From Pleodorina starrii (lineage: Eukaryota > Chlorophyta > Chlorophyceae > Chlamydomonadales > Volvocaceae), in contig BRXU01000002.1 in NCBI GenBank assembly GCA_030267565.1, positions 5,579,501 through 5,643,500 on the forward strand: 64,000 bases of DNA. The letters run 5' to 3'. Within the stretch, counting starts at the first letter, position 1; each line of letters opens with the position of its first letter. A program made the translations under genes and the position numbers. Shown piece after piece: positions 45,724 through 55,869 of the stretch. Below the pieces are notes generated by a model that saw only the letters and a list, made by a program, of their open reading frames with translations, searched no databases and had not been told where the DNA came from.

Positions 45724-46389
45724 AGTGGTGCAGGATATACGGGGCAGGCCACGCAGTGCAGCCGAGCGCGGCTGTTCGTTGGGTTTTAGGAGGCCCCCCG
45801 CACCCGCAGTCAAATAATTGGGAGCGGAGGCGGGCAGGGGCGCGCTGAGAGGGGTGCGTGGAGCCCAAACGGCGCGTGGAACGGGAATGGAGTTGGGAAA
45901 GGTGGCAGCAGCGAAATGGATGGGATGGCGGTAGGTAGGGGGGAAAAGGAGGGGCGACGGAGCGGGGCAGGGCCGTAGATAGGCCAGGGGGGCCTGGCGG
46001 GGAGATCGACGGGGCTAGGGGCGTGTGGTTCGTGTCGGGAGAGATGTGCGGCCCTTGTGATCCGAAGAAAGGACAAGGGGAGCGCAGATACACTGTTACG
46101 TTGGCGTCTTTATAACGGGGTTTAATGTTCGACATAAGCGTCAGGACATGTGGAGGACTACGATGCGATGGAAGCGAGGGGTTTACGGCGGCGCACATCT
46201 CCGGCGCGACCCCATCCATCGTCGTGCCAGACAAACAAATGCTGACTGTCAGTTACCATGTCGTCGCTGCTGGAAGTCGTTACAACGATCTTGTTCGTTC
46301 CGTTTTAGAGTGCGGCGGCGGGGACATGAGCAAGGTGTGCGGCGGCGGGGACATGAGCGAGGTGTGCGGCGCCGCGCGTGCCTGCTAGG
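45724..46389. other. Region downstream of the MFS gene
   Basis: Probable 3' UTR and spacer. A 27-bp unit ending GACATGAGC(A/G)AGGTGTGCGGC is tandemly duplicated at about 46312-46372. No gene is recognised. Confidence 0.4.
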
Positions 46390-46623
46390 CAGGGTGGCTA
46401 TCTTATCTTCAGGAGTATCGGCGACTGGAGATACGCCTGGCTAAGAAGTACTGAAAGTATTTATCTGTCTATGGGTAGATTTTCCTTTCGTGCAGCTGGG
46501 AATCTGTGAACGGAGGGAACTGATGCCTTTCCAGGCATCCAAAACTTCAGGCAAAACTTCACGCAATTGTATCTTTAAATTCCCCAAAATTTCGGCCGTC
46601 TATTTACCAGATAACCACCCGGT
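46390..46623 (+). mobile_element. hAT-like MITE, diverged copy
   Basis: It starts with CAGGGTGGCTATCTTA, the same terminus as the two better copies at 48686 and 60609, and ends near AGATAACCACCC, a decayed inverted terminus. Internal blocks (CCTGGCT.AGAAG, TTATCTGTC, GATTTTCC, CCCCAAAATTT) follow the order of the 60609 copy. No target-site duplication is recognisable. Confidence 0.65.
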
Positions 46624-47044
46624 GAGTCAGTATATCCAAAATATCCTGCCTATATCCATATATCCACTATATCCATATCTGGAGAAAGTCATCCTGATGC
46701 TGGGGATGTATATGTGGGGTCCCACGCTGCGTGTGCCCGTCTATCAGGGTCTATCTATCTGCGGCAAGTCCCTCGCTGCTCTCGCAAGGAACAGACCACC
46801 GGGATATATCGGCAGTGCGGCGGCTATCTAGCAACATGTATGGTATGAGCGGAGTTTAAGGCGCGTGATTTTGTCCAGCAGGTCACCAGGCCCCAGCAGA
46901 TAGCCCAACCCCCGCCCTCTCCAAAACCCACCAGCCATAATTCGAAGCCCGTCATCTACCATATCAGTATGGCGGGCCGGAGGCGACGCAGGCCGATCGA
47001 CGAGCGTCATGCATGTCATTACACCAGTACACAGCTACACACGC

Positions 47045-47303
47045 ATGTCAGTACGCCAGTTGCTGGGCCGGACGACAGGGCTCACGAGCGACATCCTGGC
47101 TTTGCGGGAAGAACCGTTTTTTTTACAGTGAAGGGAACCAAGATGATCATTCGCCGGTGCATACCGCACCTGACCCTGCTGCGGTGGGTATTGGGTAGGG
47201 GTAGGAGGAAATACCCACATCAGAGAAATGCAAATAAAGACCACCTTTTAGGGCGAAGGAGCCCCAAACAGGACAACCCTTATTAACTATCAAACAGGAC
47301 AAC
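47045..47303 (+). repeat. Dispersed repeat R2, copy 1
   Basis: About 260 bp closely similar to 55276-55527, sharing GTCAGTACGCCAG, GGCCGGACGACAGGGCTCAC, ATTCGCCGGT, CATACCGCACCTGACCCTG and the 3' block TTTTAGGGCGAAGGAGCCCC. It does not show terminal inverted repeats. It may be the 3' end of a larger element. Confidence 0.7.
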
Positions 47304-47310
47304 CCCTAGG

Positions 47311-47723
47311 AAGTGCCTGAGAGTTAGGGCACTGAATTGGTGACCGAGAGGTCACCAGTTCGATCCCGGCCTTCGCAGAGGGCTGGGTGACCGATGGGGG
47401 CCCTGGTGTGGGAACGAACAGCAGGTGATCGCATGGCTCTTTAGCCATGTCCCTATCCCCTGCACTGGTAGAACTCATCACGGTTGAATGTTCAAACAAT
47501 GATGTGTCTGGCACATCTGGGAAGAATGCGTGCGGGTACCCAGATGTGATCTGAGTGAGACGGAGCCCAGACACGGAGTGGGTGGGAGAAGCAACCCATC
47601 TTAGTCAAAAAGGCGGTCACCGCGGTAATGGGCTGTACCCGCCGATGAGGCATCAGTCTGTTCCCTTAACCCACGCAAGGGCTTACGGTCCAGCGTAATA
47701 CTTTCTTTCTTTCTTTCTTTCTG
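47311..47723 (+). mobile_element. SINE-like element with tRNA-like head and (CTTT)n tail
   Basis: The first 70 bp resemble a tRNA. There is a D-arm-like GCC/GGC pair in an A-box context (TGAGAGTTAGGGC), a GGTGACC/GGTCACC hairpin, and a B-box-like AGTTCGATCCCGG. The element ends in five CTTT units at 47701-47722. This layout (Pol III head, unrelated body, simple-repeat tail) is that of a tRNA-derived SINE. I could not find a target-site duplication and the 5' limit is approximate. Confidence 0.5.
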
Positions 47724-47733
47724 AATATATATA

Positions 47734-47999
47734 TGGACGGACGTTGCGAGGTATCCGCGCCGATTCCCATGTTTCGCCCTCTGCCCAAGGCGCCAAACGC
47801 TGTGCGGCACGCTGGATTACATGCCGCCCGAGATGGTCGACGGCAAGGGGCACATTATGATAATATATATAATATATATTATGATAATATGCCCGACCAT
47901 CTCGGGCGGCATGTAGTCCAGCGTGCCGCACAGCGTTTGGCGCCTTGGGCAGAGGGCGAAACATGGGAATCGGCGCGGTTACCTCGCAACGCCCGTCCA
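47734..47999. repeat. Palindrome of an Aurora-kinase exon (106-bp arms)
   Basis: The arms at 47734-47839 and 47894-47999 are reverse complements with only three mismatches, separated by a 54-bp AT-rich loop that contains further ATTATGATAAT repeats. Each arm contains the exon encoding [16 protein letters not shown]. The left arm reads it on the plus strand and continues into DGKGH. The right arm reads it on the minus strand, in line with the other kinase exons. Confidence 0.9.
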
Positions 48000-48685
48000 C
48001 CGCTACCGGTAACCATTCTCGGTGCAGCCCCTTGCTGGCAATATGCTGCGTTCCTTGCACCTGCTATTGCGCTGCCTCGCGCCCTGTGTTTGATCTTCCA
48101 TTAGCCCCCGACCCGCGCCCTCGTGAAGCGGCAGCCTGAGCACTGCCGTGTGCTCACCGGTTGCTGGGCGCATGGACCGACCAGCCGAAGTCGCTGATCT
48201 TTAGCTCGCCGTTCAGCCCGATGAAAAGGTTTTCGAGTTTGATATCCCGGTGGATTACGTGCCCCGTGTGACAGTAATCCAGAGCCCGCGCCAGCGACAG
48301 GATGTAGCTGTCGGTGATCACCCAGATAAAAGGCATTACAGGTTGAGTACGGTGTAAAGCTGCTGTCGGGAAAACGGGCCCAAAACCCGCGCCGAGCTGG
48401 TCACCGACGCCGCCTTGTCATCGCGGCGCAACCCAACGCGCAGAGAAAATCAACGGGTTACAAGGTAGTGTATCGACCCCTGCCCGGTATTGTTGAAGCT
48501 CCGTCGCCGCTACTACCGGTGGGGAACAGCGCCACATGCCCATGCCCCCACACGACGAGTGACCTTACTTTGCGGAGGTGTGCTCGTCGAAGCGGCTGCA
48601 GCGGACCAGCTCCTTGTACAGCTCCCCATCCATGTGCGGCATACTCAAGGATCAGGTACACCTTACTTCTCCTGCGCGTGGGAAG

Positions 48686-48943
48686 CAGGGTGGCTATCTT
48701 AAGATATGAATATATACTCGGGAGAAAATTTTGAAAACCTGAAGATAAATTTGCCGTGCAAAAAATTGAAGGTTTAGATAATCCGGCCTCACAGGCAGGT
48801 GGGCATGATATCTCCCGGGGCCGTGTTCAGCCGGGAAAATCCCCTCCTAGCTAGCTAGACAGATCCGGGCAGATATTCTCAGCGCTTCTGAGCCAGGAGT
48901 ATCCCTGGCCGTAGATACTCCGCAAAATAAGATAGCCACCCTG
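48686..48943 (+). mobile_element. hAT-like MITE, copy in the kinase pseudogene
   Basis: A 258-bp element with terminal inverted repeats CAGGGTGGCTATCTTA and TAAGATAGCCACCCTG. It has no coding capacity. It is in inverse orientation to the copy at 60609-60854, to which it is similar throughout. Its flanks GTGGGAAG and GTGGCTGG may be a decayed 8-bp duplication (5 of 8 positions match). Confidence 0.85.
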
Positions 48944-49336
48944 GTGGCTGGGAAGACATGCAACCCTCATTAGAGGCAAGGGGATACCAATGGCTGTGCT
49001 TCGTCTCTATCTTGCCCTCACCCTGTCTCAAGCCCGTCGGCCAGGGTGTGCCCAGAGGTCTAGTCGGCTCTACCTACGGCATGCGCTGTGCAGGCAACCC
49101 GACACGCAACCCGCAAGGCAACCACCGTCGCGTCGGTGAAACACGCGCAGAGGCTGAGCAAATTCTAGGCACCAGGGGGCAGAACGTTCGGTTTAGCGCA
49201 CGCACCTTGTCGTAGAAGAACCCGTACAGCCGCAGGATGTTCGGGTGGCGCAGGTGAGCCTGAATCTCAACAGATCTCAATCTCTCGGGGGAGTTAATGC
49301 TACGATCCACGTTCGATTGCTGGAGCTGGCTCTTAA

Positions 49337-49815
49337 GGTGTGTCTGTTGGCAGGCGTCAGTTGTTAGGTTATCGCCTGGTTCTCACCACAACTACCTTCC
49401 AGGTGCTCTTTAAGACGCTCAGACAAGATGCCGGGCAAACTGCGGGAACGTGCGAGCGCGGCTGGCGCCGGTCGGCGTTGGACCTTGAAGACTTTGACAT
49501 TGGGAAGCCCTGGGCAAGGGCAAGTTTGGCAGTGTTTACCTTGCCAGGCAGGGAGAAGCAAACCAAAATTGTGGTAGCGCTCTAGGTGTGTCTATTGGCA
49601 GGCGTCAGTTGTTAGGTTATCGCCTGGTTCTCACCACCACTACCTTCCAGGTGCTCTTTGAGCGCTACCACAATTTTGGTTTGCTTCTCCCTGGCAAGGT
49701 AAACACTGCCAAACTTGCCCAGCGGCTTCCCAATGTCGAAGTCTTCAATGGTCCAGCGCCGACCGGCGCCAGCCGCGCTCGTTCCCGCAGTTTGCCCGGC
49801 ATCTTGTCTGAGCGT
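49337..49815. repeat. Composite R-S-R-inverted-S duplication of the kinase P-loop exon
   Basis: A 75-bp block R (49337-49411 and 49585-49659) is repeated directly. Each copy is followed by block S, the exon encoding the glycine-rich loop: first in plus orientation (49415-49582), then as its reverse complement (49660-49815). The plus copy keeps the GGCAAGGGCAAG of a normal GKGK loop but is frameshifted. The minus copy is in frame but has lost six bases there. Confidence 0.85.
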
Positions 49816-49969
49816 TTTCTGGTCGAGCTGCTCCTCCTGCTGCCGGCCCTTGCCGCTGCCCTGAGCTTCCTTGCCTGGCGCTTACCGGTACTTGAATTGC
49901 TTGGACAGCGGCCTTGACCACGTTCGAGGGTTTCAACACGTGCTGCATCGCTGGACAATATATTTTCAT

Positions 49970-51027
49970 CAGTTTGAAGTCTTCTTGCTTTTAACTGCGC
50001 TCGCAAAGCGCTGATCGACAAGGGGTTGGTGTCGGCTTCCTTGAAGCCGGAAAAAGGGCGGGGCCCCGTTCAATCCGTACGGGTTATGAAGTTGTGTGCT
50101 AGGGCGGCGAGGGTGTCAAGTGTGAGAGTGTCCTGACAGTCCTGCTGTTATTAGATAGCCAGAGATTTATATCCGAAATGCATGCAGCTTCAGCAATCCG
50201 CCACACGTATAGCATCGCGCTCCGTCTCGGCACTGCGCTGTGCAACTCTTCCCGCGAGCGCATTGGCTTAAGTAACATGACAGTAGACATGGAGTGTATC
50301 ATTCACATATCACGCAGGCTGACAATAGAAGGGCAGCAGAACTGTTTGCGAGGGTCGCGACGACGTGCAGTTGCCGACGAGAGTGCACAGGCTTCGCTAC
50401 CGAGGTATCCGCCGTATCGTAGAGGAGGCTCGACAACTTTAACATTAGGATATGGACTGTAGAAGTCCCCTAGGTTGCCGACTGGACTTGTTGGGCGGCC
50501 CGCAGAAGACCGCCGCATCGCCCGTGCATGCATTGGCGGCTTGGCGTCCAACGACCAGTAGTTTGCCGCTCATGGTTTGCTCCTTGCAACCTTTGTAATA
50601 GTAATATGCGTCAAGACGATCGGACCGGCTAGCAGAGCTGCTGTGGTGTGGTCGCGGGAAGAATGTTCGCAATGCAAACATAGTTTGTTTCCGAAACGAA
50701 GATTCATTTCACGCCGTCATGTCAGAATTCCACTGTAAGGAACGAAGAATCTTCTGGAATTCATTATAGGCCGAGAGGTGTTGGTTTGACCTCGGCCTCG
50801 GTCCATGGAGACTGCCAAACTGGTTTTTACTCATGCGATGTTGGGTTCCAATAATAAATTTACCGTGCAATAAAGAATGTAATCTTTTACTTATGCAGAC
50901 TTTCCGTTGGCCGAAAGTCTACACTTGTCCAATTACTTCCATCCCACGTCCCACGCACGGACATGGGCAATCCTACAAGCGCGCGCCCTGTGGGCCGCGG
51001 GCTGCCGTAGCGCCCCTTGCGTATGCG
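49970..51027. other. Region upstream of the kinase pseudogene
   Basis: No gene recognised. Minus-strand ORFs at 50303-50551 and 50445-50681 overlap in different frames; the second contains MSGKLLVVGRQAANACTGDA. These could be 5' exons of the kinase or chance. The sequence becomes AT-richer beyond 50560. Confidence 0.35.
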
Positions 51028-51300
51028 GACGCGACGCGACGCGACGCGACGCGACGCGACACGACGCGACGCGACGCGACGCGATGCTACGCGACGCTCC
51101 GCTATGCTCCGTTACGTTCCACTACACAACGCTGCGCAATGATACACAACGCTATGCAACGCTATGCAACGCTATGCAACGCTATGCAACGCTATGCAAC
51201 GCTATGCAACGCTATGCTACGCTACGCTACGCTACGCTACGCTACGCTACGCTACGCTACGCTACGCTACGCTACGCTACGCTACGCTACGCTATGTTAT
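51028..51300. repeat. Pentamer-based satellite
   Basis: Three blocks follow one another: GCGAC units (about 51028-51085), GCTATGCAAC double units (about 51141-51210) and GCTAC units (about 51211-51292). All share a 5-bp period and look like variants of one unit. The period yields repeating pentapeptides in every frame, so ORFs here are not genes. Confidence 0.92.
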
Positions 51301-52250
51301 GCAACGCCCTAAGTAGCACACGTGTATGATCGCATTTTCCTCGCAAATCGCAAGTCGCAATTTCAATGTGCACGATTACAGTCGCGTTCACGTTACGGTA
51401 TACTATGCAACACTACGCCATGCTACGCGACGCGACGCGACGCGACGCGAGAAGGCGCGCACGCGTCTTCAATTTTGCACGTCGAAATGCGATCGTGCAC
51501 GCTGCGCGATACTATGGTGCGCGACGTGATGCTACACTTCGTTACGTGACGTGACGTGACGCTATGCTACGCTCCGCTGTGCTCCACGCTACGCTCCGCT
51601 ATACTCCATTACGACGCGACGCGATGCGACACCGGCCCCGTGCCGCGATGCTACACGGGACAGTATACTATCCTAGTCTACGCTATGCTACGTTACGCTA
51701 CGCTACAGTACGCTACGCTATGCTACGCTACACTACGATTCACTATGCTTGTCTACGTTCCGCTACGAAACGCTACGGAGGCTACGGTCCGCTACATATA
51801 CTCCGAAAATGCGATCGTGCACGTTGTGCTGCACTATGCTTCGCGACGCTAGCCGAGCGTAGCGGAGCGGAGTGTAGCCGAGTGCAGCGGAGCGCAGCAT
51901 AGCCTAGCACAGCGCAACACAGCGGAGCGGCGACGACGGCGATGACGAGTGCGCGACTTTATTCGTCAACTTGCATTTTAACGATCAAACCGAGCGAGCG
52001 AGCGAACGAGCGTGCGAACGAGCGAGCGAATGAGCGTGCGAATTAGCGTGCGAACAGCGCAGCAAACCGCAGCAGGACGTAGCGGAGCGCTGCGCAGGCG
52101 CGCATGACTTAAATTGCCGACTACGCGACGCTCCGCGATACGCTCCGCTATGCTTCGTTACAATCCGCTACACAACGCTATGCAACGCTACGCTACGATC
52201 AAACCGGTAGAGCGAGCGCGCGAGCGAAAAACATTCACGCACTTTACGCG
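51301..52250. repeat. Degenerate flank of the pentamer satellite
   Basis: Scattered GCTAC, GCGAC and TACGCTC pentamers continue, together with GAGCGAGCGAAC-like runs near 51990-52050 and AGCGGAGCG runs near 51855-51930, the last looking like the opposite orientation. This appears to be a decayed extension of the satellite. No gene is supported. Confidence 0.6.
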
Positions 52251-53112
52251 TCGGGGTTTCGGAGCCGAGCAATTCTTGACGATAGCAATATTATCCACAC
52301 CGCGCCGACATGTCACAATTCCATTATATTAATTTTGACAGCGATTGCGATGATTTGTACGCGCGGAAACGTCGATGCAACTTCGGCCGCGATCAGCGGA
52401 AACTAGCACAAACGAAAAAATGGCTGAAGATGCGTACGGATGCATATCCTGCAATACAGAATGTAATTTGCGATGAGAAATGCCGAAACGAAAAGCGAAA
52501 AGCCCAAAAAAAGACATTACACCGGACTACGGACACCATTTCAGTGGGGTAAGGCCTCCGCTTCTCTAGCTACGCTAGAGGCGCTACGGCTACAGGGCGG
52601 GGCCCCCCTGGGCGCTTCGCGCTGGGGCCCCGCCGCCCAAAAAAGCAAAGCCAAATGTGGGAATTGGACAGATTGAGGCTTGTGCCTTGCTCAATTTTAC
52701 CAGATGTTCAAGCAGTGAAGTGGTAATTGTGGACGTAAAACGGCGTCTGCTCCGGGCGGCCAAAGGATGTGTTGCCGTTTCAATTGCGCTGCCGTACGTA
52801 CACAACGCCGAGCGGTTCTCTTGGAACGATTGCGCCGGGGCCCGCAGGCCGTGCGCAAGTTTGCAGGGCAAGGTACATGTGCACCACCACGCACCACCAC
52901 AACCACCATCACAGCACCACCACCTTTCAACACACCAGGACACTACGGCTAACTCTCAGTGTCCTGGTGATGCCTCTGGTGTTCCTAAGTTATATTTGCT
53001 TGGTGTCGGCGGCCCTGCTCGGCAGGTCTTTTGGGCATGGCTCCCTGCTGTGTGCAGGGCATGCCCCTGCCTGGGGTAGGTAGGATGAACAGTCCATCTA
53101 GCCAGTACGGCT
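52251..53112. other. Unassigned region with two GC-rich hairpins
   Basis: A plus-strand ORF at 52310-52552 (80 residues, very basic) has no family resemblance. A GGGCGGGGCCCC/GGGGCCCCGCC inverted repeat lies at about 52597-52640. A perfect 12-bp inverted repeat (CACCAGGACACT) lies at 52933-52944 and 52958-52969. A hydrophobic stretch in frame near 52950-53040 (LSVLVMPLVFLSYICLVSAA) could be a fragment of a membrane protein. Confidence 0.3.
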
Positions 53113-54339
53113 AGACACTGGGCGTGGGCGTGCCCCGCTGTCGCCCAGTGGGAATGAGGTACGGGAACGCGGGTAACGCGCAAACGGGTAGTCGGCGAGT
53201 CGCCAATAGTTTGTTCGTTCGTTACAACGGGCAAGTCGCCCGCGCCCAAACCGTTACCGGGCAGTACAGCCTGTCAGGTCCAACGTAGGCGCCCCCTTTC
53301 CGGACAAACGGACTGTGTCCTTGTACGGCCTAGCTGGTAGGTTGTCCGTTGTCGTTCGGTTCTTCAGCTTTCACAGTCGATCGACCCGAACCGTTCTTGA
53401 GACCTACGCTCCGCGCCTGCCGTACACATCCCGTGCCGGGTGTGCAAACGGGCACTGGCGTGGGCGTTCGTAACACCCAGCCCCGCCGTCACGCACGCAC
53501 CCAGCCTCCCTTTGGAGCCCGAAAGAAAAACTCAAAATACGGTGTCAGGACAAACGGACAAAGTGGCTGAATGAGAGTTGCACCAACACCCCTCCAGCTG
53601 CACCCCACCATTTGAGAGCTTCACTCGAGCGGTGGCGTCAGCAATGTCTCGGATGAGCCCACACACACCCACGCCAACTTCTTTAGGGTCTGCGTTGTCC
53701 TGCGTCGCTTCCGTCCCGCTGCGCGTTTCTTTTCCACCAAGCACCACCCCACGCCCGACCAGCCCAGCTTTGGAGCAGAGCATCCTGGCTGAGCTGGTGG
53801 GGCCCGCCAACCGCACGCACGTCTTCGCCTGGTACGTACGGCAACCGGGATCGGGGGCACCGCGCGCCGTCCGCGGCAGTGCGTTTCGGCACCTGGGTGC
53901 AGGCGGGCTCGCACCCGCGATCCTTCTCCCCTTTTGGGAGTTGTCAACAGAGTAGAACCTCGCCTTGGCCCAGCAGCCATGGAGCTTGGACCCTTGGTCC
54001 TGCTCGCGCTTTACAGGCAATCCTCAACATCCGGCGGCAGCGTTACCATCCGTACGCTACCATGATACCATCCGTACATCCCGAAGAGCGCCCGGGGCTT
54101 TGCTGTACCCGACCGAGTTCGAAATTAGCGGAATGATCTCAGTTTATAATTTGCAGTCAAAAGGCCATCGATTTGCGCGCCGCGCCACGTGAGATTACGG
54201 ATTACGGCATCGTGCGTGCTGCCGTACTGCCGTACACAGGTACAACCTGGCGGGCTACCTGATGACGGCGCTCGGCGCCCTGGTTGCAGGGCAGGCGTTG
54301 ACCTGGGCGCAGCGAGTGTACGACATATCTGAACTGCAG

Positions 54340-55121
<782 letters not shown>

Positions 55122-55275
55122 ACTGCAGGGCTACCGCGCGGTGTTTTTGCAGTACGGCATCAGTGGCGGCGTGCTGCTGCTTCTATTCGCACTGCTAACG
55201 GAGCAGGTAATGCCGTACTACCGTACCACCGGTGTCTGCAAGGGGGTTAACCAGCAGCGTGGACATGTCAGCGTG

Positions 55276-55527
55276 GAGATGTCAGTACGCCAGCTGCTGG
55301 GCCGGACGACAGGGCTCACGAGCGAAATCCTGGCTTTGCGGGAAGAACCGCTTTATTTACAGTGAGAGGACCCAGAAGGATCATTCGCCGGTACATACCG
55401 CACCTGACCCTGCTGTGGTGGGTACTGGGCGGGGTAGGGGTCGGAGGAAATACCCACAGGATCGATAGAAATAAAGACCACCTTTTAGGGCGAAGGAGCC
55501 CCAAACAGGACAACCCCTATCAAATAT
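55276..55527 (+). repeat. Dispersed repeat R2, copy 2
   Basis: Similar over its whole length to 47045-47303, in the same orientation. It abuts the end of the MFS duplicate, so the two may have moved together or R2 may mark the breakpoint. Confidence 0.7.
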
Positions 55528-55869
55528 ATACTAATAATATATAATAATATAGGTTCATATTTATTAATAAACCATCGCCAACGTCCTTATGGTATCTAGC
55601 TAGACCGCCTGCTGCACACACGAAATTCGCTCCCCTGAACCACCACCCAAGATTACCACCATCTTTTCAACAGTCAGTAGTTCGCCATGCATGAGCCAAA
55701 CCTGCCCAACGAACCACGCTGGTTGGGCAGGTTCGGCCAGTCACACCGCGTCGGATCCGCCGTACTGCAGCACTTCGCCCGCTGCCACGTTATCGGTAAG
55801 CAGCAAGTGCGGAGTGTTAAATAAAATGTCGACGTCGGCCAGCAGCAGGCAAATCACAGGCAGGCTAGT
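55528..55869. other. AT-rich spacer
   Basis: Begins with a TATACTAATAATATATAATAA-like stretch (about 55525-55565). Apart from a TGCCCAACGAACC / GGTTGGGCAGGTTCG near-palindrome at 55706-55737, I see nothing identifiable. Confidence 0.4.

Larger units (their letters stand above)
47891..49969 (-). pseudogene. Aurora-type Ser/Thr kinase, broken and truncated
   Basis: Minus-strand exons spell an Aurora kinase: the glycine-rich loop and IVVALK (about 49761-49660), HLRHPNILRLYGFFYDK (ending 49206), VYLILEYA then GELYKELVRCSRFDEHTSA (about 48675-48569), [33 protein letters not shown] (48307-48158) and [16 protein letters not shown] (from 47943). [10 protein letters not shown] and [13 protein letters not shown] are Aurora hallmarks. 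Damage: the loop reads GKPLGKFGS, two residues shorter than the usual GKGKFG; exon 3 has a frameshift between EYA and GELYK and another at its start; HRDIKPEN has become HRDIKLEN; the C-lobe after PPEMV is missing. Two exons are duplicated as palindromes and a MITE sits in an intron. A functional gene garbled by misassembly is the main alternative. Confidence 0.75.

Noticed and set aside
47290..47574. Minus-strand 94-residue ORF
   Set aside because: It lies over the SINE-like element and has no independent support.
50833..51329. ORFs with repeated RYATL pentapeptides
   Set aside because: A stop-free 5-bp satellite gives the same pentapeptide in all frames; no other coding evidence exists.
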